Below, in pieces: positions 56,313 through 63,309 of a DNA stretch of 64,000 nt. Within the stretch, counting starts at the first letter, position 1; each line of letters begins with the position of its first letter. The notes beneath the pieces are model-generated. The model was given only the letters and a program-made list of their open reading frames with translations, ran no database searches and was not told the DNA's origin. The position numbers and the translations under genes are program-made. Source of the stretch: an uncultured delta proteobacterium. GTDB taxonomy: Bacteria > Desulfobacterota > Desulfovibrionia > Desulfovibrionales > Desulfovibrionaceae. Where the stretch lies: positions 419,864-483,863 of the forward strand of contig LT599019.1 in the NCBI GenBank assembly GCA_900079685.1, in the 5' to 3' direction.

Positions 56313-56441
56313 ATGAACATCATTGCGTATACCCTGATGTGTTACGGGCTGACGATAGCCATCTCGCTGCTCGTCATCGCGGTCGTGCTCGGCGTGAACA
56401 AGATCATGAGCAAAGCAGACGCCCAGAACGGCGACAACTAG
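56313..56441 (+). CDS. Minimal gamma-like subunit of a sodium-pump decarboxylase
   Basis: The 42-aa protein has one membrane helix (GLTIAISLLVIAVVLGVNKI) and a short polar tail, as in OadG/MmdD-type gamma subunits but much shorter. ATG 56313 follows AAGGACGG; the beta subunit starts 15 nt after its stop. Assignment rests on topology and position. Confidence 0.65.
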   Translation: MNIIAYTLMCYGLTIAISLLVIAVVLGVNKIMSKADAQNGDN

Positions 56442-56456
56442 ACCGAGGAGCATAGT

Positions 56457-57662
56457 ATGGACATCCTTATTCAAATGTTTCCCGGTATTTCGACGCTGTT
56501 TTTCCAGGAACCGCTGATCGCCTTTTTCCGCATCGGCCTGATTATTTTCGGCCTGGTGCTCGCCTATTACGGATTCAAGCACACCCTGGAACCGCTGATT
56601 ATGATTCCCATGGGCCTCGGCATGATCGCCATCAACGCGGGCATGCTGTATCTGCAGGACGGCTCCATCGGCAACATCATTCTGGCCCCGCTGGTTTCCG
56701 ACCCCGGCGAGCTGGTCAACATCATGCAGGTCAACTTCCTGCAACCAATTTACTCCCTCAGTTTCGCCAACGCCCTCATCGCCTGCCTGGTGTTCATGGG
56801 CATCGGCGTGATGAGCGAAATTTCCTTCATCCTGGTCCGTCCCTGGACGTGCATGATCCTCGCCCTGTTCGGCGAGCTCGGCACCTTTGTCACGCTCATC
56901 GTCGGGACGTATATGGGCCTCCCGCCGGGTGAAGCCATTTCCGTGGCGATCATCGGCGGCGCGGACGGCCCCATGGTTCTCTTCGCCTCGCTGATGCTGG
57001 CCCCGAACCTGTTTGTGCCCATCGCGATTATCGCGTACCTCTACCTCTCCCTGACGTACGTGGGCTATCCCTTCCTGTTGCGGGCCCTGGTTCCCGCCGG
57101 GTACCGCGGCATCGACATGGAATTCGAGGTGCCCAACGTCTCCAAGAAGACCAAGTTCATGATGACCGTCATCCTGTGCGCCATTTTGTGCCTGCTTCTG
57201 CCTGTCGGCGCGCCGCTGATCGTGTCCTTCTTCCTGGGTGTGGCCATCAAGGAAGCGGAAATCGAGCCGCTGCAAAAGCTGCTCGAGTCCACCATTCTCT
57301 ACGGCTCCACCTTCTTCATGGGCCTGCTCCTCGGCGTGCTCTGCGACGCGAGCGTGCTCCTGAATGACAAGATTCTCATCCTGGTGATACTCGGCATCGT
57401 GGCCCTGGCTGTTTCCGGCCTGGGCGGCATCGCGGGGGCCTGGATGTTCTTCAAGATCTTCAAAGGCAAATTCAACCCGGTTCTCGGCGTCGCCGCCGTG
57501 TCCTGCATGCCGACCACCGCGAAAATCGCCCAGAAGGTCGCCATGGACGAAAACCCTTACTGCATCATCATGCCCATCGCCATGGGCACGCAGATCTGCG
57601 GCGTCATCACGACGGCCATTGCAACGGGCGTGTTTATCGCCACCTATAAAATGCTGTTGTAG
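56457..57662 (+). CDS. Sodium-translocating decarboxylase beta subunit (OadB/MmdB/GcdB family)
   Basis: The 401-aa multi-pass protein has the sodium/proton-coupling IIGGADGP motif with its conserved Asp, FANALIACLVFMGIGVMSE and CMPTTAKIAQKVAMDENP near the end. It decarboxylates carboxybiotin and exports sodium. The source acid (oxaloacetate, methylmalonyl-CoA, malonate or glutaconyl-CoA) depends on an alpha carboxyltransferase, which is not in the window. RBS GAGGAG. Confidence 0.93.
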   Translation: MDILIQMFPGISTLFFQEPLIAFFRIGLIIFGLVLAYYGFKHTLEPLIMIPMGLGMIAINAGMLYLQDGSIGNIILAPLVSDPGELVNIMQVNFLQPIYSLSFANALIACLVFMGIGVMSEISFILVRPWTCMILALFGELGTFVTLIVGTYMGLPPGEAISVAIIGGADGPMVLFASLMLAPNLFVPIAIIAYLYLSLTYVGYPFLLRALVPAGYRGIDMEFEVPNVSKKTKFMMTVILCAILCLLLPVGAPLIVSFFLGVAIKEAEIEPLQKLLESTILYGSTFFMGLLLGVLCDASVLLNDKILILVILGIVALAVSGLGGIAGAWMFFKIFKGKFNPVLGVAAVSCMPTTAKIAQKVAMDENPYCIIMPIAMGTQICGVITTAIATGVFIATYKMLL

Positions 57663-57670
57663 CAACCGCC

Positions 57671-58609
57671 ATGCTGCGCGAAGAGTCTGATACCGGGGGG
57701 ACGGGTACGTCCCCCCGGCCTTCTTCCCCCGGCGAGATCTTCCCGCCCGCCGTTATTCCGGGATGGGACAGCGCGTTTCACGCCGAACTCGATTCCACCA
57801 ACCTCGAAGCCAAACGCCGTATCGCGGCGGGGCACACCGGAAAATTTTTACTCATCGCGGAAAGCCAGGCAAACGGGCAATGCCGCCACGACAGGCTGTG
57901 GGAATCCCCGCCGGGAAAAGGCATATGGGCCAGTTTCATTCTGCCCGCCGCCGTTCCCCTTGCGTGGCTGCCCCAATCCGCGCTCGTTCTGGCGGTCGCC
58001 GTCCGCGAGGGCATATACGAAGCCACGCGCGTCGATCTGGAAGCGAAATGGCCCAACGATCTTTTGGGGCTCCGGCAAAAATGCTGCGGCCTGCTGGTGG
58101 AAACCGCCCTGGGAACCACCGGGGAAACGGCGGGAAAAAACGCGCCGGCGGGCGTTCCGGCGCGGGCTGTCCAACTCGTTCTGGGCGTCGGTATCAACTG
58201 CAACCATGGCGCGGATGATTTCCCGCCGTATCTGCAAGGGGTTGCCGCGTCCCTCTCCATGCTCGCCGGGGGAAAATGGTTCTCCCGCGCGGCCGTGCTC
58301 CTGGCCGTTGCCCGGAGTATCGACCGCTGGTTCGCCGTCTGGCAAAATCAGGGGTTTTCACGGATACGCGCGGCCTGGCTCGCCCATAACTGCACCCTCG
58401 GCGAAACGATCCTGCTGCCCGAAGGCTACGGGCATTCCCAAGCGACCGCCCATGACATGGACCCCTCCGGCGCCCTGGTGGCGCTGACGGACGGCGGCGA
58501 CCGTATCCGCATCGACTCCGGCGAAATTCTGTTTCCGGACGGCGCCGGAAATGCCCGTGGCGCGCGCCCTTCCGGCGAAAAGACAAAAAAGAGCGCACTT
58601 TCCCCCTGA
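57671..58609 (+). CDS. birA: Biotin-protein ligase, catalytic domain only
   Basis: The 312-aa protein has a biotin-binding loop variant (GQCRHDRLWESPPGKGIWAS), KWPNDLL and LGVGINCNHG, with no N-terminal helix-turn-helix, so it is a group I ligase that cannot repress transcription. It biotinylates carrier lysines. It starts 8 nt after the beta subunit, so it is translated with its client complex. The canonical GRGRxG appears as GQCRHD, a notable divergence. Confidence 0.9.
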   Translation: MLREESDTGGTGTSPRPSSPGEIFPPAVIPGWDSAFHAELDSTNLEAKRRIAAGHTGKFLLIAESQANGQCRHDRLWESPPGKGIWASFILPAAVPLAWLPQSALVLAVAVREGIYEATRVDLEAKWPNDLLGLRQKCCGLLVETALGTTGETAGKNAPAGVPARAVQLVLGVGINCNHGADDFPPYLQGVAASLSMLAGGKWFSRAAVLLAVARSIDRWFAVWQNQGFSRIRAAWLAHNCTLGETILLPEGYGHSQATAHDMDPSGALVALTDGGDRIRIDSGEILFPDGAGNARGARPSGEKTKKSALSP

Positions 58610-58624
58610 CGAGTGTGAAAAAAA

Positions 58625-58747
58625 ATGCTAGGCTTTTCCGTGCTGGTTCATATGCACAAGGGCACCCCAGGAAAACAGCCGCGGAAAGAATGGAAAGATG
58701 CCGCCCGGAAACTTCCGGACTGGCGGAAATACAACCCAAACCAGTAA
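58625..58747 (+). CDS. Candidate 40-aa small protein between birA and the biotin carrier
   Basis: ATG 58625 opens a basic frame (MLGFSVLVHMHKGTPGK ... WKDAARKLPDWRKYNPNQ) ending 13 nt before the carrier start. It lacks a good RBS. Related pumps can have very small accessory subunits, but no homology is claimed. Confidence 0.35.
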   Translation: MLGFSVLVHMHKGTPGKQPRKEWKDAARKLPDWRKYNPNQ

Positions 58748-58760
58748 GTAGGAGCTATTC

Positions 58761-58970
58761 ATGGAAGTGAAAGCAAGAATGCCCGGCAAAGTGGATGAAG
58801 TGAAAGTCAAAGTCGGCGATGCGGTGAAAAAGGGCGATATCCTTTTCGTCGTGGAAGCCATGAAAATGAAGACTCCGGTTCCCTGCCCCCAGGATGGAGC
58901 CGTTAAGGAACTGAAAGTAGAAGCCGGCTCCCGCCTTTCCGCCGGCGAAGTCATGGCCGTCATCGAGTAG
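58761..58970 (+). CDS. Minimal biotin carboxyl carrier protein
   Basis: The 69-aa protein is a lone biotinyl domain with EAMKMKT (biotinylated Lys35) and hairpin glycines, lacking the Pro/Ala linker of OadA or MmdC. It carries CO2 between the missing carboxyltransferase and the beta subunit. ATG 58761 follows TAGGAG. A terminator lies 50 nt downstream. Confidence 0.93.
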   Translation: MEVKARMPGKVDEVKVKVGDAVKKGDILFVVEAMKMKTPVPCPQDGAVKELKVEAGSRLSAGEVMAVIE

Positions 58971-59021
58971 TGCGGCCGCGGGAACGCACGCGTTCCCGGT
59001 TTCCAACGATTCTGAAAAACG

Positions 59022-59052
59022 AACGCCTGCCGGTCCCCGGCAGGCGTTTGTT
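59022..59052 (+). terminator. Intrinsic terminator of the decarboxylase operon
   Basis: AACGCCTGCCGG-TCC-CCGGCAGGCGTT, 12-bp perfect stem, then TGTT. Confidence 0.78.
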
Positions 59053-59055
59053 CAC

Positions 59056-59526
59056 ATGGAAAAGAACATGAGCAATTCTGTTTTGCAACAACTTCCCGGC
59101 TCTCCGGGCTGCGTCATCTGCGACAACAACGCCTCCAACCCCCGGTCGCTGCGGCTGAAAATATTATGGAACGCGGATGACAAAACCGTGGCAATCCCCT
59201 GCGTCCCGGATGAATCCTGGTGCGGGTACAGCAGCATCGTCCACGGCGGGGTCATTGCCTCGGTCCTGGATGAAGCCATGGCCTGGGTCGTCAAAGAGGT
59301 TACCGGCGACTGGGCGTTCACGGCGGAGTATACCATACGCTTCAAGGCCGCGCTCGTTCCGGACAGGCAATACACCGCCGTCGCGTCGGTGGAGGAAATT
59401 TTTTCGCGCAAGATCCTTGTGGCGGCGCGGTTCGTAGACGCGGACGGCAAAGTGGCCGCCGAGGCGCGCGCCACGTTTATCCCGGTAAAGGGACGCGCCA
59501 GCCCGCGAAGCTCGGACGCGGTCTAG
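59056..59526 (+). CDS. PaaI/hotdog-fold thioesterase
   Basis: The 156-aa protein has SIVHGGVIASVLDEAMAWV (hotdog HGG and catalytic Asp/Glu region) and AEYTIRFKAALVP. It probably hydrolyses an acyl-CoA. ATG 59056 lies only 4 nt past the terminator, so ATG 59068 (GGAAAAG upstream) may be the true start, or translation depends on read-through. Confidence 0.85.
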   Translation: MEKNMSNSVLQQLPGSPGCVICDNNASNPRSLRLKILWNADDKTVAIPCVPDESWCGYSSIVHGGVIASVLDEAMAWVVKEVTGDWAFTAEYTIRFKAALVPDRQYTAVASVEEIFSRKILVAARFVDADGKVAAEARATFIPVKGRASPRSSDAV

Positions 59527-59666
59527 TGGTTACTTGCAAAAGTAACCACACAAAATCCGTCAGGATTTTGCGCCGCCGCAGGCGGCGGCGCAAGCCGAAA
59601 ACCACGTTTTTGGGCGTAGCGATCGTAGCAAAAATAAGTCCTCTTATTTTTGCAATGAGACACTAG
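59523..59666. mobile_element. MITE-like cluster of four hairpins spanning two convergent stop codons
   Basis: CTAGTG at 59523 and CACTAG at 59661 bracket 144 bp. The inner ends share TTGCAAAA(G/A)TAA in inverted orientation. Inside are perfect hairpins GTGGTTACTT/AAGTAACCAC, AAAATCC/GGATTTT, GCGCCGCCGC/GCGGCGGCGC and GCAAAAATAAG/CTTATTTTTGC. The TAG stops of the thioesterase gene and bioN lie in the two ends. Confidence 0.6.
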
Positions 59667-60400
59667 GAATGCTTGGGCCACTCCCAGGGCTCGGGGCGGT
59701 AGACGTTGCGGGAGGCGATGGCAAGGGTCATGTCCCAGGTCTGGGAACTGACAACCCGGATCAGGGCGAGGCCCATGAGCGCCATACGTTTGTGCAGGCG
59801 AAGCCGGGGCGCGCGCATGAGCATGCTCCGGCGCAGTTCTTTCATGGCGCGCAAGGAGCGGGGGAAGAAAGCCATCATCAGGCTGAGAGCGAGAGCCGCC
59901 CGCCAGACGCCCTCCGCCAGAACGGGCCTGACCTTGCCGCGCAGGAGCGTGCCGCAGACCCATTTTTCCGCGCCCACCAGCCAGCCGAGGTACCAGGTAA
60001 GCGTCCGCCCCAGGGTGAGCGGGGTGGCGGCAAGCGGCACGGCAAGCGCGAGCCCGAGCAGGGTGAAGAGCCTTCCCCCCAGCAGCGCGGCCTGCACATT
60101 GGCCGCGCCGAATTCGCCGGGGTGCTCGAAAAGATAGAGCATCAGCTGCGACACGGTCCAGATCAGGACAAAAATCCCATACGCCGCGAGTGCGGCTCTG
60201 CCGTCGCGCAGTTCCACAACGGCGGTCAGCGCGATAACGCAGGCCGCCGCGAAAAAGAAGGCCGTCACCGGCCAGGGCATGACCCAGGCCAGAACGCCCG
60301 CGACGGAAACGAACGCGACCAGCGCGCGCGTGTCGAGCCGGACCAGCCCGGAACGGACGCGGCGCGCGAGCCGCTCGGAAAATGGACGCGAAAAAGCCAT
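59663..60400 (-). CDS. bioN: Energy-coupling-factor transmembrane subunit (BioN/EcfT)
   Basis: The 245-aa protein has five or so membrane helices and the EcfT coupling helices with Ala-Arg-Gly-type signatures (RRSMLMRAPRLRLHKRM). It would join BioM (ATPase) and BioY (biotin-binding S component), both encoded divergently 175 nt away. Assignment to biotin is from context. Confidence 0.85.
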   Translation of the reverse strand: MAFSRPFSERLARRVRSGLVRLDTRALVAFVSVAGVLAWVMPWPVTAFFFAAACVIALTAVVELRDGRAALAAYGIFVLIWTVSQLMLYLFEHPGEFGAANVQAALLGGRLFTLLGLALAVPLAATPLTLGRTLTWYLGWLVGAEKWVCGTLLRGKVRPVLAEGVWRAALALSLMMAFFPRSLRAMKELRRSMLMRAPRLRLHKRMALMGLALIRVVSSQTWDMTLAIASRNVYRPEPWEWPKHS

Positions 60401-60461
60401 GCTATCCTCGTGAGAACCGTTTGCGGGCCTGTTCTACAGGATTTGTTTCGCCCGGACAAGA

Positions 60462-60512
60462 GGAGCGGTCCAGTTTGGCCTGATGCTGCATCAGGCCAAA
60501 CTGGGCCGCTCC
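60462..60512. repeat. 51-bp near-perfect palindrome between bioN and bioY
   Basis: Arms 60462-60486 and 60488-60512 pair over 25 bp with one T-G mismatch (GAGCGGTCCAGTTTGGCCTG and its complement). Located between divergent bioN and bioY start sites; either a shared regulatory structure or a repeat. Confidence 0.8.
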
Positions 60513-60537
60513 CCGGGGGCTGGCCCCTGAAAGAAAA

Positions 60538-60566
60538 TTGACTTTCCCGGCGTGCGGCTGTACGGT
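60538..60566 (+). promoter_or_regulatory. Candidate promoter of bioYM
   Basis: TTGACT (60538-60543), 17-nt spacer, TACGGT (60561-60566). Start would be within a few nt of ATG 60576, implying a leaderless or near-leaderless mRNA; no Shine-Dalgarno is visible. Confidence 0.4.
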
Positions 60567-60575
60567 GCCGCTGCT

Positions 60576-61154
60576 ATGAGCCAAAAAGAACCGTTGCCGC
60601 ACGACGCCCAATCCTCGTTACGATCGATCCACACCATTGTCTGGATTGCGCTGATGGCCGCGCTTACCGCCGTCGGGGCCATGGTTTCCATTCCCGTGGT
60701 TCCGTTCAGCCCGGTTCCCATCTCCCTGCAGACCATGTTCGTGCTCCTGGCCGGTCTGATCCTCGGCCCTAGGGGCGGCGCTTTCGCCATGTTGCTGTAT
60801 CTTGCCGCCGGTTGCCTCGGCCTGCCCGTCTTCACGGGCGGCAAGGCGGGCCTTGCCGCGTTTCTCGGCCCCACGGGCGGGTTCCTCTTCGGGTTTGTCC
60901 CGGCCGCCATCCTCTGCGGCTTTGCCAAAAGCACACCGGTAAAACCGTACTGGATTCTGCTCCTCTACTGCGCCGCCGCGACGGCCGTCACCCTTGCGCT
61001 CGGCACCGCGCAACTCGCCGTTCTTTTGAAAATATCGGTGGGCAAAGCCCTGGCCGTGGGCGTTATCCCCTTTCTGCCGGGCGCGGCGCTCAAATGTTTC
61101 GGCGCGGCCTATATTTACCGTTTTCTCGCCGTCCGGAGGCTGATTCCCGCATGA
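60576..61154 (+). CDS. bioY: Biotin transporter S component
   Basis: The 192-aa, six-helix protein has the BioY core: IPVVPFSPVPISLQTMFVLLAGLILGPRGG, LYLAAGCLGLPVF and GPTGGFLFGF. It binds biotin and couples to BioMN. ATG 60576 is used; GTG 60552 is an alternative. Overlaps bioM by ATGA. Confidence 0.95.
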   Translation: MSQKEPLPHDAQSSLRSIHTIVWIALMAALTAVGAMVSIPVVPFSPVPISLQTMFVLLAGLILGPRGGAFAMLLYLAAGCLGLPVFTGGKAGLAAFLGPTGGFLFGFVPAAILCGFAKSTPVKPYWILLLYCAAATAVTLALGTAQLAVLLKISVGKALAVGVIPFLPGAALKCFGAAYIYRFLAVRRLIPA

Positions 61155-61885
61155 TCGTCACCGCAAGCTCCCTGTTTTTCCGCCACCCCGGCGCGGAAGA
61201 CGATACGCTGAAAGACGTCACCTTCTCCATCCGGGAAGGGGAACTGCTGTGCCTGCTCGGGGTGAACGGCAGCGGCAAATCCACCTTGCTCGCCCTGCTC
61301 GCGGGGTTGTTTTCGCAGCGCGCGGGAGAACTCTCCGTGGCCGGGAACGAACTGCCGCGCGAGGCATTCAAGCTGCGCGGCAGAATAGCGCTGGTCCCGC
61401 AGGACCCGGACGTCTATATCCTGGGTTCCCTGGTGGAGGAAGACCTCCTGCTCGCCCTTGACCGCGACGATACCGCCGGGAGAGAGCGGGCGCTGGGCTT
61501 TGCCCGTATTTTCGGCCTGGAACACGCCTTGAACCAGCCGGTGCATACCCTTTCGCACGGGCAGAAACGCAAGCTCTGCCTGGCCTCCGCCCTGGCCGCG
61601 CGGCCGGAAATTCTCCTGCTCGACGAGCCTTTCGCGGGGCTCGACCACCCTTCCTCCATGGCCATGCGCGAGGCCCTCGCCCGGAACAAGGCCGCGAAGC
61701 TGACCCAGGTGGTGGTGGGGCACGACCTGGACCTCATGGCGGACCTTGCGGATTCTTTCATGTTAATGCACAGTGGCGAGGTTGTCGCCGCCGGGAACAA
61801 GGAAACCGTCTTCCCCCGCCTGCTGGCGGCGGGGGTGCGCCCGCCCTGCTCCTGGTTCACGGGCGGGGGCCCGGCATGGCTGTAA
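61151..61885 (+). CDS. bioM: Energy-coupling-factor ATPase (BioM)
   Basis: The 244-aa ABC ATPase has Walker A GVNGSGKST, Q-loop VPQDPD, signature LSHGQKRK, Walker B ILLLDEP and switch His (VVVGHDLDL). It powers biotin uptake with BioN and BioY. The start overlaps the bioY stop. Confidence 0.93.
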   Translation: MIVTASSLFFRHPGAEDDTLKDVTFSIREGELLCLLGVNGSGKSTLLALLAGLFSQRAGELSVAGNELPREAFKLRGRIALVPQDPDVYILGSLVEEDLLLALDRDDTAGRERALGFARIFGLEHALNQPVHTLSHGQKRKLCLASALAARPEILLLDEPFAGLDHPSSMAMREALARNKAAKLTQVVVGHDLDLMADLADSFMLMHSGEVVAAGNKETVFPRLLAAGVRPPCSWFTGGGPAWL

Positions 61886-61903
61886 CCGTATGAGCATCCG
61901 ATC

Positions 61904-62092
61904 ATGAGCACGAAAAAAAAGACCGTATCCTTAGCCAATACCCCGGTGCAGCGCGCGCTGGCAAAGGCGAAACGCTCCACCCTCATCATCCTCTTCGCCG
62001 TGGGCATCGCGGCGGGGTTCGTGTACAAAGCCTATTTCCAGGACAAACCCGGAGACGCCACGCCTCCGGCGGCTGCAACCGCGCAACCTTAA
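61904..62092 (+). CDS. Small single-helix membrane protein, unknown
   Basis: The 62-aa protein has a basic N-terminus, one helix (STLIILFAVGIAAGFVYKAY) and a Pro/Ala tail. ATG 61904 lies 18 nt after bioM and 16 nt before the TauE-like gene, so it is probably co-transcribed. No family recognised. Confidence 0.6.
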   Translation: MSTKKKTVSLANTPVQRALAKAKRSTLIILFAVGIAAGFVYKAYFQDKPGDATPPAAATAQP

Positions 62093-62108
62093 CAGTGAGA
62101 GGCGCATT

Positions 62109-62903
62109 ATGCTGATTCTCGGCGTCTATCTGGCGTGCGGCGTAGTTGTCGGCCTGTTGGCCGGGCTCCTCGGCATCGGCGGCGGCACGGTCATCGTGCC
62201 CATTCTGGACATCATGCTTCCCTTGCAGAACGTCGATTATTCCGTTGTCCACCACATGGCGCTCGCGACGTCCATGGCCAACATCATGTTCACCTCCGTC
62301 ACCAGCGCCTGCTCCCACAGCAAGCGCGGCACGGTCCGCTGGGATATCGTCAAGGCCATGACCCCGGGGCTGCTCCTCGGCACGCTGGGCGGCACCTTCG
62401 TGGTATCGAGCATCCCCACGGCTCCGTTGAAAATCGTGTTCTGCGTGTTTCTGGCGTACACGTCCTTTCAGATGATAAAGGACATAAAACCCAAGGCGTC
62501 TTTCCATCTGCCCGGCACTCCCGGCCTTTTCCTGGCCGGGCTCTTTGTCGGCATTGTGGCCAGCTTTGTCGGCATCGGCGGCGGCGTCATCATCATCCCG
62601 TTCCTGACCATGTGCAACGTGCCCATGATTAACACCATCGGCGCGTCCGCGGCCATGGGCTTCCCCATCGCGGTTGCCGGGACCATCGGCTTTATCGTCA
62701 ACGGGTGGGGCAATGCCGCCCTCCCCGACTATTCCCTGGGCTTCGTCTACCTGCCGGCCCTCGCCGGGCTCGTGGTGGCGAGCATGCTCGTCACCCCCTA
62801 CGGTGTGAAGCTTTCCCACTCCATGCCCGTGAAGACGCTCAAACGCTGTTTCGGCGTGCTGCTGCTGGTAATGGCCGCGCGCATGGCCTACAGCATCATG
62901 TAA
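62109..62903 (+). CDS. TauE/SafE-family sulfite/anion permease
   Basis: The 264-aa, about eight-helix protein shows the duplicated GLLGIGGGTVIVPIL and SFVGIGGGVIIIPFL motifs diagnostic of TauE/SafE. Such permeases export sulfite or other sulfonate-derived anions, in keeping with a sulfur-metabolising host. Ends before a strong terminator. Confidence 0.92.
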   Translation: MLILGVYLACGVVVGLLAGLLGIGGGTVIVPILDIMLPLQNVDYSVVHHMALATSMANIMFTSVTSACSHSKRGTVRWDIVKAMTPGLLLGTLGGTFVVSSIPTAPLKIVFCVFLAYTSFQMIKDIKPKASFHLPGTPGLFLAGLFVGIVASFVGIGGGVIIIPFLTMCNVPMINTIGASAAMGFPIAVAGTIGFIVNGWGNAALPDYSLGFVYLPALAGLVVASMLVTPYGVKLSHSMPVKTLKRCFGVLLLVMAARMAYSIM

Positions 62904-62926
62904 TCCGCCGCTTTCCGGCCTGTTCG

Positions 62927-62961
62927 TGCCGCGCCCCCCGCCGGGGGACGCGGCATTTTTT
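62927..62961 (+). terminator. Intrinsic terminator after TauE/SafE gene
   Basis: TGCCGCG-C-CCCCC / GGGGG-A-CGCGGCA stem with loop GCC, then ATTTTTT. Confidence 0.88.
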
Positions 62962-62989
62962 ACCCCCTCTTTCCGGCCCGGGCGCATCC

Positions 62990-63140
62990 TAGACAGTGTC
63001 GTCACGAGATGATTTTTTGTTCTCCGGCAAGGAAGATGAGCCTTTTATGAAGGGAGCGTACTCTGATGGTACGTGACCGGAATAAAAGGTGAAATCTGAC
63101 GCAGCCGGGGACAAAAAAGCGCTCGTGGCGACACTGTCTA
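62990..63140. mobile_element. MITE-like element flanked by TA, about 150 bp
   Basis: TAGACAGTGTCG-T-CACGAG at the left is mirrored by CTCGTG-G-CGACACTGTCTA at the right; T6G/CA6 extends the repeats to about 29 bp. Both ends carry TA, as expected for TA target duplication by IS630/Tc1-type transposases. The interior is also partly palindromic (CCTTTTAT/ATAAAAGG). No coding capacity. Confidence 0.7.
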
Positions 63141-63228
63141 AACAAAATTGCAAATAAGCCGATAGAGCATAGAGTCTTCCCCGGTTTTTCCCATGAGGAT
63201 TTTCCCGGAGAGGATCACGGAAAAAATT

Positions 63229-63244
63229 TGGCATCGCCCTTGCA
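63229..63244 (+). promoter_or_regulatory. Sigma54 promoter of fliD
   Basis: TGGCATCGCCCTTGCA has full -12 TTGCA and -24 TGGCA with exact spacing. Start near 63255, 55 nt before ATG 63310. Confidence 0.75.
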
Positions 63245-63309
63245 TAAATTGCGGCGCCACCCTTGTTTCCCACGACATGGGCAAAATTTTCCAACAAGCG
63301 AGTCAGGCT

